The position numbers and the translations under genes were made by a program. Positions 1 to 6,544 of a stretch of 8,760 bases of DNA are shown here, one piece after another; position 1 is the stretch's first letter; each line of letters begins with the position of its first letter. Where the stretch lies: the NCBI GenBank assembly GCA_964530165.1, contig CAZGYE010000252.1:1-8760 (forward strand), written 5' to 3'. The DNA is from CAZGYE01 sp964530165 (GTDB lineage: Bacteria > Planctomycetota > Planctomycetia > Planctomycetales > Planctomycetaceae). The notes under the pieces are model-generated. The model did no database searches. It saw nothing but the letters and a program-made list of their open reading frames with translations, and was not told the origin of the DNA.

Positions 1-261
1 GATGACGATTTGCTCGCCGGTAGAGCCGAAGAAGACTCGCTGTTGGGCGGCATCGGCGACGATCTGCTCGACGGCGGCGACGGCGACGATTATCTCAACG
101 GCAAGGCCAACAACGACACGCTCTTGGGCGGGAACGGCAACGACCGGATGTTCGGCGGCGGCGGCCGGGACTCGCTGGACGGCGGCGGCGGCGACGACCG
201 TGTGAGCGGACAGGGCGGAAACGACACGCTCACCGGCGGCGACGGCGACGACACGTTCCGC
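1..261 (+). repeat. RTX nonapeptide repeat block 1
   Basis: Tandem units of about 27 bases encode GGxGxDxLx. The DNA shows recurrent GGCGGCGACGGCGACGA-like words. The block continues beyond the left window edge and decays after GDGDDTFRGS. Confidence 0.85.
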
Positions 262-846
262 GGCAGCACGGGAACCGATCGCATCGTCGAATCGGGTGAC
301 GTTGACTTCACACTCAACGCCACACAACTCGTCGGCCGCGGGACCGATCGACACATCGATATCGAACAGGCCGTGCTGACCGGCGGCGATTCGAGGAACG
401 TGTTGGATGCGAACGGGTTTGCCGGCAACGTCACCCTCAACGGCGGCAAGGGGGCCGATAGTCTCTTCGGCGGGGACGGCGACGACGTGCTGAGCGGCGG
501 ACGCGGGTTCGACATCCTCAACGGGCGCGGCGGCGACGACTCGCTCGACGGCGGGGACGGCGGCGATGGGCTCTCCGGCATGGACGGCAACGACTGGCTG
601 AACGGCGGCAGAGGCGACGATACCGTGCTGGGCAGCAACGGTGACGACACGCTCTTCGGCGGAAGCGGGCGCGATACGCTTCTTGGTGAAGACGGCATCG
701 ACAAGGTCAACGGCCAAAGCGGTCCCGACACGGTCGCCGGCGGCGGCAACGGCATCGCCAGCGCCTCCGGCTTTCCGACCGACACCGTCATCGGCGAGAC
801 CATCGATGACAGCTTCACGTTCAACGCACCGTGGGTGAACGTGTAG
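1..846 (+). CDS. RTX-repeat (haemolysin-type calcium-binding) protein, 3' part only
   Basis: The reading frame is open from the first base, so the start lies upstream; 281 residues are visible before a TAG stop at 844-846. Most of it is glycine/aspartate nonapeptide repeats of the GGxGxDxLx type, such as GGDGDDYLNG and GGNGNDRMFG, which in RTX proteins fold into a calcium-binding parallel beta roll. Two repeat blocks (residues 1-87 and about 147-251) flank a non-repetitive segment. The last 30 residues leave the repeat pattern and end in DSFTFNAPWVNV, a short hydrophobic/aromatic tail that could be a type I secretion signal, but that is inference. In this family the protein is secreted or surface-attached; in planctomycetes such genes are often very large. 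No catalytic domain is visible here, so the activity is unknown. The long opposite-strand frame (90-824) is a Ser/Pro-rich shadow of the repeats. Confidence 0.9.
   Translation, partial: DDDLLAGRAEEDSLLGGIGDDLLDGGDGDDYLNGKANNDTLLGGNGNDRMFGGGGRDSLDGGGGDDRVSGQGGNDTLTGGDGDDTFRGSTGTDRIVESGDVDFTLNATQLVGRGTDRHIDIEQAVLTGGDSRNVLDANGFAGNVTLNGGKGADSLFGGDGDDVLSGGRGFDILNGRGGDDSLDGGDGGDGLSGMDGNDWLNGGRGDDTVLGSNGDDTLFGGSGRDTLLGEDGIDKVNGQSGPDTVAGGGNGIASASGFPTDTVIGETIDDSFTFNAPWVNV
439..753 (+). repeat. RTX nonapeptide repeat block 2
   Basis: About eleven glycine/aspartate nonapeptides run from NGGKGADSLFGG to the VAGGGNG region. They are separated from block 1 by about 60 residues without the pattern. Confidence 0.85.
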
Positions 847-961
847 CAGAGGTCTCGAGGCCCCGTCGCCCGTCAGCCGCGGGGGAACATCCACGGGCAT
901 CCATCCGCTATTCCTCTGCAGTCTCTGTGGTCAATCTCTTCCATTTCTCGAACTTGATCCG

Positions 962-967
962 TATAAT
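962..967 (+). promoter_or_regulatory. candidate -10 box for the CsrA-like gene
   Basis: A perfect TATAAT lies 35 bases before the ATG at 1003, which would give a leader of roughly 30 bases. The hexamer 17 bases upstream (TTCCAT, 939-944) is a poor -35. The leader also holds ACGGAT (986-991), which fits the ANGGAN core bound by CsrA and sits where a Shine-Dalgarno would be. There is no strong Shine-Dalgarno, so autoregulation by CsrA is a reasonable guess only. Confidence 0.4.
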
Positions 968-1002
968 ACACTGGAAGCACATGAAACGGATTTCACAGTA
1001 CA

Positions 1003-1557
1003 ATGCTCGTGCTGACCCGGCGCAAGAATGAAGCAGTCCTCGTCGGAAACGACGTGAAGGTGACCTTGCTCGATGTTCGCGTCGGTGAGGCGACAGTCGC
1101 TGGCGCCCAAGCAAAACTTGGCTTTGAAGCTCCTCAAGAAGTTTCCATCCAGCGGCAGGAAGTCTTCGATCGCATGAAGTCGAAGCGTTCCTCCGGGTCG
1201 CATCGCTCGAAACCCGACATCGCGGGAAAGATACAGCCGGTTCGTGATGCGGCTGTTCGGCTGCAGATCCAAGTGCCGCCGGAGATTTCCATCTACTGCA
1301 GCAGAGCTTCCGAAAATGCATCCGGACACCGCCGCATTGTCCCGCCCTGCCGAGGGGAATCGATCTCAGTCGACCAGGACCATGCGCTCGGCCTGCCGGC
1401 GATTCGGATCATCAACTGTCGGAAAGAAGACAACATTCTCATCGGCAATCATCTGCTGATCACAATTGTCGACGTTTATCGGTTCGTCATGGATCCAGCA
1501 CCGCCGCGGAGCGGCCCTGCGGGGGCGAAAAAGGGGACAGGTCCAATTTGTGCGTAG
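1003..1557 (+). CDS. csrA: CsrA-family carbon storage regulator with two extra CsrA half-domains
   Basis: Residues 1-62 are a recognisable CsrA domain: the MLVLTRR start, VLVGNDVKVTLLDV, then KLGFEAPQEVSIQRQEVF. CsrA binds GGA motifs in mRNA leaders and controls translation and stability; the usual RNA contacts (L4, R6 and the Arg in SIQRQEVF, here R51) are present. A loop near residues 27-37 is a few residues longer than usual. CsrA is normally about 60-75 residues; this ORF has 184. Residues 79-104 (AVRLQIQVPPEISIY) resemble the second half of another CsrA but carry Cys99 where the RNA-binding Arg is expected. Residues 131-161 (KEDNILIGNHLLITIVDV) resemble the first half of a third. From residue 175 the protein is encoded by a palindromic repeat, and the stop is inside its loop. 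The ATG at 1003 is chosen because it begins the canonical CsrA motif. The functional product may be only the N-terminal domain; the rest looks decayed. Confidence 0.75.
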   Translation: MLVLTRRKNEAVLVGNDVKVTLLDVRVGEATVAGAQAKLGFEAPQEVSIQRQEVFDRMKSKRSSGSHRSKPDIAGKIQPVRDAAVRLQIQVPPEISIYCSRASENASGHRRIVPPCRGESISVDQDHALGLPAIRIINCRKEDNILIGNHLLITIVDVYRFVMDPAPPRSGPAGAKKGTGPICA

Positions 1558-1602
1558 CACCCTGCGGGCCGTCCCGGCAAATTGGACCTGTCCCCTTTTT
1601 CG
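1526..1602. repeat. palindromic intergenic repeat, perfect 25-bp inverted arms
   Basis: Left arm 1526-1550 and right arm 1578-1602 are perfect reverse complements over 25 bases (core GGGGACAGGTCCAATTTG), with a 27-base loop. A CCCTGCGGG word occurs just before the left arm (1515-1523) and again in the loop (1560-1568). The element resembles REP/MITE-like repeats that I recall as multicopy in planctomycete genomes, where they show up as spurious KGTGPI or GPVPFF peptides in predicted proteins. It could fold as a strong hairpin in transcripts in either direction. It supplies the stop codon of the CsrA-like ORF and the nominal TTG start of the next gene. No transposase is nearby. Confidence 0.85.
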
Positions 1603-4451
1603 TCGGCACAGTGATCGACGCGGCAGTCGAGGCCGATTGGCTCGACCGCGACCGTCGGTTCGCCATCGCAAAGGCCGGTACGAACCAGCCGGGAAGGGTC
1701 TCTGCAAGCGGCGTGACCACCGCACAAGACGCCAGCGGCGGCTGCGACGGCATCAAGAACGGACGCTGGGGGTTCCACACGGCCAGCGGCGAGAAAGACG
1801 CCTGGTGGCAGGTCGATCTGGGCCGGGAGTACCGGCTCGATCGCGTGATCGTCTTCAACCGCACCGACAACGGAAAGGCGCCGCGCACGCGGACCATTCG
1901 TCTGCTGATCGCCAAGGACCCCAAACCGGGCGATTTCCAGCAAGTCTATCAGCACGACGGCAGCGTTTTTTACGGCGTGAAGGAGAACAAGCCGTTGGTG
2001 GTCCGCTTCAACGACAAGCAGATCACGGCCCGCATCGTCCGGCTGCAGGTTCCCGGCCGCTGCTCGTTCGCGTTGGACGAGATCGAGGTCTACGCGGCCG
2101 ACGATCCGAAGAAGAACATTGCCCTGGGCAAGCCGGCCGACCAGAAGAGCGTCGGCCCTTATTCGTATCCTGGAACGCTGGGCGAATCGGTCCAGACGGC
2201 CGCCGCGGCGCTGCCGAAAGACGGCGGATTTACGCTGTCGCACACAAGGCAGACGGTCGATCGCGCACGAAAGTTGGCCGCTCGGCTAAGCGGCCAAGCC
2301 GACGCCGCGCGGCTGTCTCCCCTGACCGCAAAACTCGACCGGCTCGCCGCCCGACTGAAACAGCTCGAAACCGCCGGCGACGCCAAACTGGAGGTGCGAA
2401 AAGCAATCTATTTCGAGGCCCGGCGGCTGGCCCGCGGAATCGCCTTCTGCAACCCGCTGCTGGACTTCGACAAGCTGCTGTTCATCAAACGGCACGACGC
2501 CCAGGGCGTCCAGCACATGTGCGACCAGTACTATGGCTGCAACGCCAAACCGGGCGGCGGACTGTTTGTGCTGTCGGACCCCTTCGGACCGAGTCCGATA
2601 CTGACCAACGTGCTGGAGAACTCGGTGGTCGAGAACGGCCGCCTGAAAGGTAAGAAGCTCGACACGGGATCGTTTCTCTCCCCCGATCTGTCGTACGACG
2701 GCAAGACGATTCTCTTTGCTTACACCCAGGCAAAGGGCTGGGACAAGTACCACGGAGCGGTGGCGTATGAATGGTCGCCCACGTTCAGTTACCACGTCTT
2801 CAAGGTGAACGTCGACGGCGCCCACCTACGCCAGTTGACCGACGGCGATGGGGATGATTTCGACCCCTGTTTTCTGCCGAACGGCCGGATCGTCTTCATC
2901 TCCGAACGTCGCGGCGGCTATTTGCGGTGCGGCCGGCATTGTCCGGTCTATACGCTGCACTCGATGAACCCCGACGGCAGCGACATCATTCGCCTCAGCT
3001 ACCATGAGACCCATGAATGGCATCCCAGCGTCAACAACGACGGCATGCTTGTCTATACCCGCTGGGATTACGTCGATCGTGACACCAACATCGCCCACCA
3101 CATCTGGACGTGCTACCCGGACGGCCGCGACCCGCGTTCCTTCCACGGCAACTATCCCGAGCGGCGCGAAAATCGGCCGTGGATGGAGATGAGCATTCGG
3201 GCCATTCCCGGCTCGCACAAGTACGTGGCCACCTCGGCCTCACATCACGGACACGCTCTCGGGTCGCTGGTGCTCATTGACCCCGTGCCCGCCGATGACA
3301 ACGCCAGATCGCAGCTCGAGCGACTGACCCCCGAGGTCCCCTTCCCCGAAGCCGAGGGCGGCAAGTCGCACATTCGCCAGTATCAGTGTTACGCCACGGC
3401 CTGGCCGCTCTCGCAAGACGACTACCTGTGCGTCTACGACCCAGCCGCCAAGCATCACAGCATCTACTGGATCGACGCCAACGGCAACAAGGAGCTGATC
3501 TACCGTGATCCGTCGATCGCCTGCTTCAGCCCGATTCCGCTGCGTCCGCGACTCCGGCCGCCGGTGATTCCCGACCAGACGACGCAAACCGCCGCCGCCA
3601 TAAAGGCCGCGGGAGAGGTCAAGCCGGCAACCATCGCTGTGATAAACGTCTACGACAGCGATTTCCAGTGGCCGGCCGGGATGAAGATCGACAAGCTGCG
3701 AGTCATCCAGGTGTTGCCGAAATCGACGGCGCCGCCCAACCAGCCCCGCATCGGCGTCGCCAACCAGACCAACGCCCGCGCGGTGTTGGGAACGGTTCCT
3801 GTCGAGGAGGACGGCAGCGCGTATTTCGAAGCGCCGCCGGGCAAGGCCATCTACTTCCAGTTGCTCGATCGAAAGGGAATGGCCATGCAGTCGATGCGCA
3901 GCGCGACCTACCTCCATCCCGGCGAACGGCTGACCTGCCTGGGTTGTCACGAAAGAAAGCGCCGCACGCCGCCCCAGCTCCAGCGTACTCCGCTGGCCCT
4001 GCGCCGCTCGCCGTCGACGATTCAACCCGACGTGGACGGCTCGAATCCGTTCAATTACGTGCGGCTGGTGCAGCCCGCCTTGGACCACAATTGTGTCGTT
4101 TGCCACAAGAAGAAGAAAGCCCTTGACCTCACCGGGGCCGTCACGAGCAATCACGGCTGGACCCGCTCGTACACCAGTCTGGCCGGGACGTACGGCTTCT
4201 ACTTCCACGTCTACAACGGTTCGATCAACACGGGCGTGCACGGCGGCAGCCGGACCATTGTCGGCAAGTTCGGCGCCCGGGCCTCCAAACTGCTCGAGTA
4301 CATGGACCAGCGGCACTACGGCGTCAAACTGTCGGACGAGGACTTCCATCGCCTGACGCTGTGGCTGGACTGCAACTCGGAGTTCTACGGCGCCTATGAG
4401 AACACCGCCGCCCAGTCCCTGGGGCAAGTGGTGCTGCCGTCGTTGGAGTGA
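1548..4451 (+). CDS. discoidin / hydrazine synthase alpha-like dihaem cytochrome c protein, 5' end doubtful
   Basis: The maximal ORF is 967 residues. In order: residues about 51-183, an F5/8 type C (discoidin) fold with WWQVDLG at 86-92; 230-300, a charged helical stretch; about 310-660, TolB-like propeller motifs (LSPDLSYDGKTILFAY, FDPCFLPNGRIVFISERR, HPSVNNDGMLVYTRW); about 690-960, a C-terminal domain with two c-type haem motifs, CLGCH (797-801) and CVVCH (849-853). The middle and end resemble the hydrazine synthase alpha subunit family, which is widespread in planctomycetes that do not perform anammox, so hydrazine synthesis must not be assumed. Haem c attachment requires export, yet no signal peptide is visible: the TTG start at 1548 lies in a palindromic repeat and residues 1-18 are repeat-encoded. 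An in-frame GTG at 1611 also gives no signal peptide. The phrase VEADWL (about 27-32) looks like a mature N-terminus, so the native 5' end may be lost. Reading frame, domains and stop are secure; start and function are not. Confidence 0.85.
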   Translation: MCVAPCGPSRQIGPVPFFVGTVIDAAVEADWLDRDRRFAIAKAGTNQPGRVSASGVTTAQDASGGCDGIKNGRWGFHTASGEKDAWWQVDLGREYRLDRVIVFNRTDNGKAPRTRTIRLLIAKDPKPGDFQQVYQHDGSVFYGVKENKPLVVRFNDKQITARIVRLQVPGRCSFALDEIEVYAADDPKKNIALGKPADQKSVGPYSYPGTLGESVQTAAAALPKDGGFTLSHTRQTVDRARKLAARLSGQADAARLSPLTAKLDRLAARLKQLETAGDAKLEVRKAIYFEARRLARGIAFCNPLLDFDKLLFIKRHDAQGVQHMCDQYYGCNAKPGGGLFVLSDPFGPSPILTNVLENSVVENGRLKGKKLDTGSFLSPDLSYDGKTILFAYTQAKGWDKYHGAVAYEWSPTFSYHVFKVNVDGAHLRQLTDGDGDDFDPCFLPNGRIVFISERRGGYLRCGRHCPVYTLHSMNPDGSDIIRLSYHETHEWHPSVNNDGMLVYTRWDYVDRDTNIAHHIWTCYPDGRDPRSFHGNYPERRENRPWMEMSIRAIPGSHKYVATSASHHGHALGSLVLIDPVPADDNARSQLERLTPEVPFPEAEGGKSHIRQYQCYATAWPLSQDDYLCVYDPAAKHHSIYWIDANGNKELIYRDPSIACFSPIPLRPRLRPPVIPDQTTQTAAAIKAAGEVKPATIAVINVYDSDFQWPAGMKIDKLRVIQVLPKSTAPPNQPRIGVANQTNARAVLGTVPVEEDGSAYFEAPPGKAIYFQLLDRKGMAMQSMRSATYLHPGERLTCLGCHERKRRTPPQLQRTPLALRRSPSTIQPDVDGSNPFNYVRLVQPALDHNCVVCHKKKKALDLTGAVTSNHGWTRSYTSLAGTYGFYFHVYNGSINTGVHGGSRTIVGKFGARASKLLEYMDQRHYGVKLSDEDFHRLTLWLDCNSEFYGAYENTAAQSLGQVVLPSLE

Positions 4452-4512
4452 CAATTTTCTATTGTCGATTGACAGCCTGGAACAGCAATCCTTCAGCGTG
4501 CAATCGTCAATC
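4450..4512. other. short inverted repeats between convergent genes
   Basis: The gap between the two convergent stop codons holds GACAAT/ATTGTC (4450-4455 and 4461-4466, 5-base loop) and GATTGAC/GTCAATC (4467-4473 and 4506-4512). These could form weak hairpins and act as a bidirectional terminator, but no clear U-run follows, so the role is uncertain. Confidence 0.3.
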
Positions 4513-4514
4513 CC

Positions 4515-5339
4515 TCAGACGAACTGCCGCAGGTGCTCGATGCTGGCGGCGGCCTGGTCGACGGTTCCGCATTCGACGGCCATGCAGATCTCTCGATCCA
4601 GCGGCGCGAGGATCTCGAAGATGCGGCCCCAGTCGATGACGCCCGCACCGCAGGCGCAGCCGACCGGCGTACCGGTCACTGTGCCCCGCTCGTCTTCGCC
4701 CTGCGTGACGCTGATGTCCTTGGCGTGCAGGTGCACCAGCCGGTCCCGAACGTGTTCGAGCCACGAGTACGGGTCCTGACCGCTCAGGAAGCTGTTGCCG
4801 GTGTCGAAGTTGATCCCGATGGCCGGCGACGAGACGAGGTGGAAAATTCTGTCCAACCCCTCAGGAGTTTGGCTGTAGATTTGGTGCGGCTCCAGGCCGA
4901 TTTGAACGTTGCGGTGCTCGGCCGCCCTGGAGGCAATGGTCAGCACGTATTGCATCAGCGTGTGATCGACTTCCTCGCCGGTGAAGTCGTGCTGCAGGCC
5001 CTCATCGGTGTTGACCACGGGAGCACCGGCCTCGGCGGCGAAGCGGATCGCCTGCAGCAGGAAGTCGACGCCGATCTCCGGTTTGGCCAACGGTGCGTGG
5101 GCGCTCAGGGCGGCGAGCTTCACCCCCTGCTGCTCGCAGACCGCACGCATCTCGAGCGGGTCGTCGAGCATCGAGAAGCTGTGGAAGTAGCCGGCTTCGC
5201 TCAGCACTTCCCGACCCCAGTGGACCATCGGCTCGACAGACTGGTAACCCAGCTCCGCCGCTTTGGCCACTCCCCACTCGAAGGACTTGTCGGCCGAACG
5301 GACAAACTCCATGTTGACGCCAAGCGTGATGGCCGCCAT
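4515..5339 (-). CDS. xylose-isomerase-like TIM-barrel sugar isomerase/epimerase
   Basis: 274 residues of the AP-endonuclease-2 / xylose-isomerase-like TIM-barrel superfamily, whose members include hydroxypyruvate isomerase, IolE dehydratase and D-tagatose 3-epimerase. The four metal ligands expected for the superfamily are all visible at barrel strand ends: E150 (QIGLEPH), D179 (INFDTGNS), H205 (HLHAKD) and E256 (MAVECGT), so a divalent-metal aldose-ketose isomerase or epimerase is likely. No signal peptide is present; the product should be cytosolic. The ATG at 5339 is preferred over an ATG 12 codons upstream because GGGGAG (5347-5352 on the complement) sits 7 bases before it and MAAITLGVNM begins the first barrel strand. 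It is divergent from the exported TIM-barrel gene at 5461 and convergent with the dihaem-protein gene. The substrate cannot be assigned; sugar phosphate isomerase/epimerase is the safe name. Confidence 0.92.
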   Translation of the reverse strand: MAAITLGVNMEFVRSADKSFEWGVAKAAELGYQSVEPMVHWGREVLSEAGYFHSFSMLDDPLEMRAVCEQQGVKLAALSAHAPLAKPEIGVDFLLQAIRFAAEAGAPVVNTDEGLQHDFTGEEVDHTLMQYVLTIASRAAEHRNVQIGLEPHQIYSQTPEGLDRIFHLVSSPAIGINFDTGNSFLSGQDPYSWLEHVRDRLVHLHAKDISVTQGEDERGTVTGTPVGCACGAGVIDWGRIFEILAPLDREICMAVECGTVDQAAASIEHLRQFV

Positions 5340-5384
5340 GCGAAGACTCCCCTTGAACGACGAAAGCGTACGCAACCGTGAACG

Positions 5385-5413
5385 TAGACAAGCTGTGCTC
5401 GCTTCACAATAAT
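5385..5413 (+). promoter_or_regulatory. candidate sigma-70-like promoter for the exported TIM-barrel gene
   Basis: TAGACA (5385-5390) and AATAAT (5408-5413) each match consensus at five of six positions with a 17-base spacer. Transcription would start near 5420, leaving a leader of about 40 bases before the ATG at 5461. Confidence 0.5.
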
Positions 5414-5434
5414 TGGATGCTGTTGACAGGTCAA
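5406..5434 (-). promoter_or_regulatory. candidate sigma-70-like promoter for the minus-strand isomerase gene
   Basis: On the minus strand, TTGACC (5434-5429) and TATTGT (5411-5406) are separated by 17 bases. The start would be near 5399, about 60 bases before the ATG at 5339. Its -10 overlaps the -10 of the opposite promoter, so the two could not be occupied at once. Confidence 0.42.
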
Positions 5435-5435
5435 C
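5422..5435. promoter_or_regulatory. palindromic candidate operator GTTGAC-AG-GTCAAC
   Basis: Perfect 6-base inverted arms with a 2-base centre. It overlaps the -35 of the minus promoter and lies just downstream of the predicted start of the plus promoter, so a dimeric regulator bound here could control both genes. No regulator gene is present in the window. Confidence 0.4.
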
Positions 5436-5460
5436 GAACCCATCCCCAGGAGAGCCAGCT

Positions 5461-6366
5461 ATGAACCGCCGTCAGCAGCAGATTTCGGAAAGACTTGGAC
5501 GCAGAGAGTTCCTGCAAACCGCGTGCGGCGCCGTTGCGGGGCTGACGGCGTCGTCGGTCCTCTCTTCCCGCCGCGCAGACGGTGACACGAAATCGGCTTG
5601 GAAAATGCACCTGTCAACTTCATCGATCCACTACTTGCACCTGCCGGTGGAACAGGCGTGCGAGCGGATCGGTGCGCTTGGTTTTGAGGGCGTCGACATT
5701 TGGTCGGCCCACGCCGGCTGTCCGCACCTTGACGACGTGCTCGACCGCCTCGGAGCCGACGGGCTGAAAAAGGTGCTCACCGAAGACAAACTGAAACTAT
5801 TCGCGTTCTCCGTCTATGCCGGCGGCTACCGGAAATATGCCGAACTGCTGGGCAAAGCCGGCGGAGGCGTGGCCGTTCGGGGAAGTACCCGGCCGGTCAA
5901 GCCCAGCGAGCTGAGGGCCCGCATGCGCGAGTTTCTGGAAAGTCTAAAGCCCGATGTCGAGCTGGCCGAGAAGTATCATTCCTACGTGGCCATCGAGAAT
6001 CACGGCCACACGCTGCTCGATTCGCTCGATTCGTTCAAGGCGTTTGTCGACTTGAACAAGTCTTCCCGGCTGGGAATCGCGTTGGCCCCCTACCATCTTC
6101 AGGCCGGCAACATCCCGGTCGAGGAAACGATCGCCGTCTGCGGCAAGCAGTTGTTTTTCTTCTACGCCTGGCAGAAAGCCGGCGGCGTCCAGCAGCTTCC
6201 CGGCCACGGGCCAACAGATTTCACCCCGTGGATCGCGGCCCTGGCGAAAATTCGCTACGCCGGGCACGTCAATCCCTTCATGCACGGAGACCTCAAACCG
6301 GACGAGATGTCCCAGGCTCTGGCCAAGTCGCGCGATTACCTCACGCGGTGCTACGAATCATCCTGA
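5461..6366 (+). CDS. Tat-exported TIM-barrel protein (sugar phosphate isomerase/epimerase family)
   Basis: 301 residues. The N-terminus carries a twin-arginine signal, GRREFLQTA (R14, R15), followed by a hydrophobic run ACGAVAGLTASSVL, so a folded protein would be exported through Tat. Residues about 48-295 are a xylose-isomerase-like TIM barrel (GFEGVDIW, VAIENHGH, a C-terminal FMHGDL). Only the first metal ligand is obvious (E179). At the usual Asp, His and Glu sites it reads LGIALAPYH, FFFYAWQ and GHVNPFMHG. The combination LAPYH, FYAWQ, PGxGPxDFTP and FMH fits a planctomycete subfamily I recall, so this is probably a subfamily trait and not decay. The ATG at 5461 is chosen for AGGAGA (5448-5453) 7 bases upstream; an earlier in-frame start at 5413 lacks this and would bury the Tat signal. 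It is divergently transcribed from the cytosolic isomerase and may serve the same pathway; the substrate is unknown. Confidence 0.9.
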   Translation: MNRRQQQISERLGRREFLQTACGAVAGLTASSVLSSRRADGDTKSAWKMHLSTSSIHYLHLPVEQACERIGALGFEGVDIWSAHAGCPHLDDVLDRLGADGLKKVLTEDKLKLFAFSVYAGGYRKYAELLGKAGGGVAVRGSTRPVKPSELRARMREFLESLKPDVELAEKYHSYVAIENHGHTLLDSLDSFKAFVDLNKSSRLGIALAPYHLQAGNIPVEETIAVCGKQLFFFYAWQKAGGVQQLPGHGPTDFTPWIAALAKIRYAGHVNPFMHGDLKPDEMSQALAKSRDYLTRCYESS

Positions 6367-6430
6367 ACCGAAAGGAACTGTAGCGCACCAACGAGTTTCC
6401 GACCGACTTCAACATGAACCACGCGGCAGG

Positions 6431-6544
6431 CTAGGCGACGCTCACCTCGACGCGCGTTTCCCCAGCAGCGACGCAGCCCGGCAAATCCGGGACATAGGCG
6501 CCGTACGACGTGTCCCCTTTCTCAACCACGATCGCGTATTTCAT
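6431..6544 (-). pseudogene. hicB: truncated HicB antitoxin remnant
   Basis: A 37-residue frame starts with MKYAIVVEKGDTSYGAYV and continues DLPGCVAAGET, the hallmark N-terminus of HicB-family antitoxins (UPF0150 fold). It stops at TAG 6431-6433 after RVEVSVA, where intact HicB proteins go on with a helix (typically EV...IREAIEFH) and often a DNA-binding C-terminus. Nothing in the next 60 bases restores the family in any minus-strand frame. Its ATG overlaps the TGA of the hicA remnant (shared ATGA), the usual hicAB operon arrangement. It is likely non-functional, though a short peptide could still be made. Confidence 0.8.

Noticed and set aside
90..824. 244-codon minus-strand ORF, Ser/Pro-rich
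   Set aside because: It is the reverse complement of the RTX repeats; low-complexity, and no family features.
981..1031. 16-codon ORF overlapping the csrA start (possible leader peptide)
   Set aside because: No ribosome-binding site and no regulatory codon pattern; likely chance.
1466..2653. 395-codon plus-strand ORF rich in Arg
   Set aside because: It is a +1 shadow of the dihaem-protein gene; that gene's domains are all in the other frame.
1548..4451. Naming the dihaem gene hzsA (hydrazine synthase)
   Set aside because: The resemblance is at family level, the gene has an added discoidin domain, and no anammox partners are present.
3240..4454. 404-codon minus-strand ORF
   Set aside because: Antisense to the haem-domain half of the dihaem gene; no recognisable motifs and no Shine-Dalgarno seen.
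4533..5381. 282-codon plus-strand ORF opposite the minus-strand isomerase
   Set aside because: The minus frame carries the metal-ligand motifs and a good ribosome-binding site; the plus frame has none.
5423..5428. Perfect TTGACA as a plus-strand -35 box
   Set aside because: The position 17 bases downstream reads CCAGGA and falls on the ribosome-binding site; better explained as part of the palindrome.
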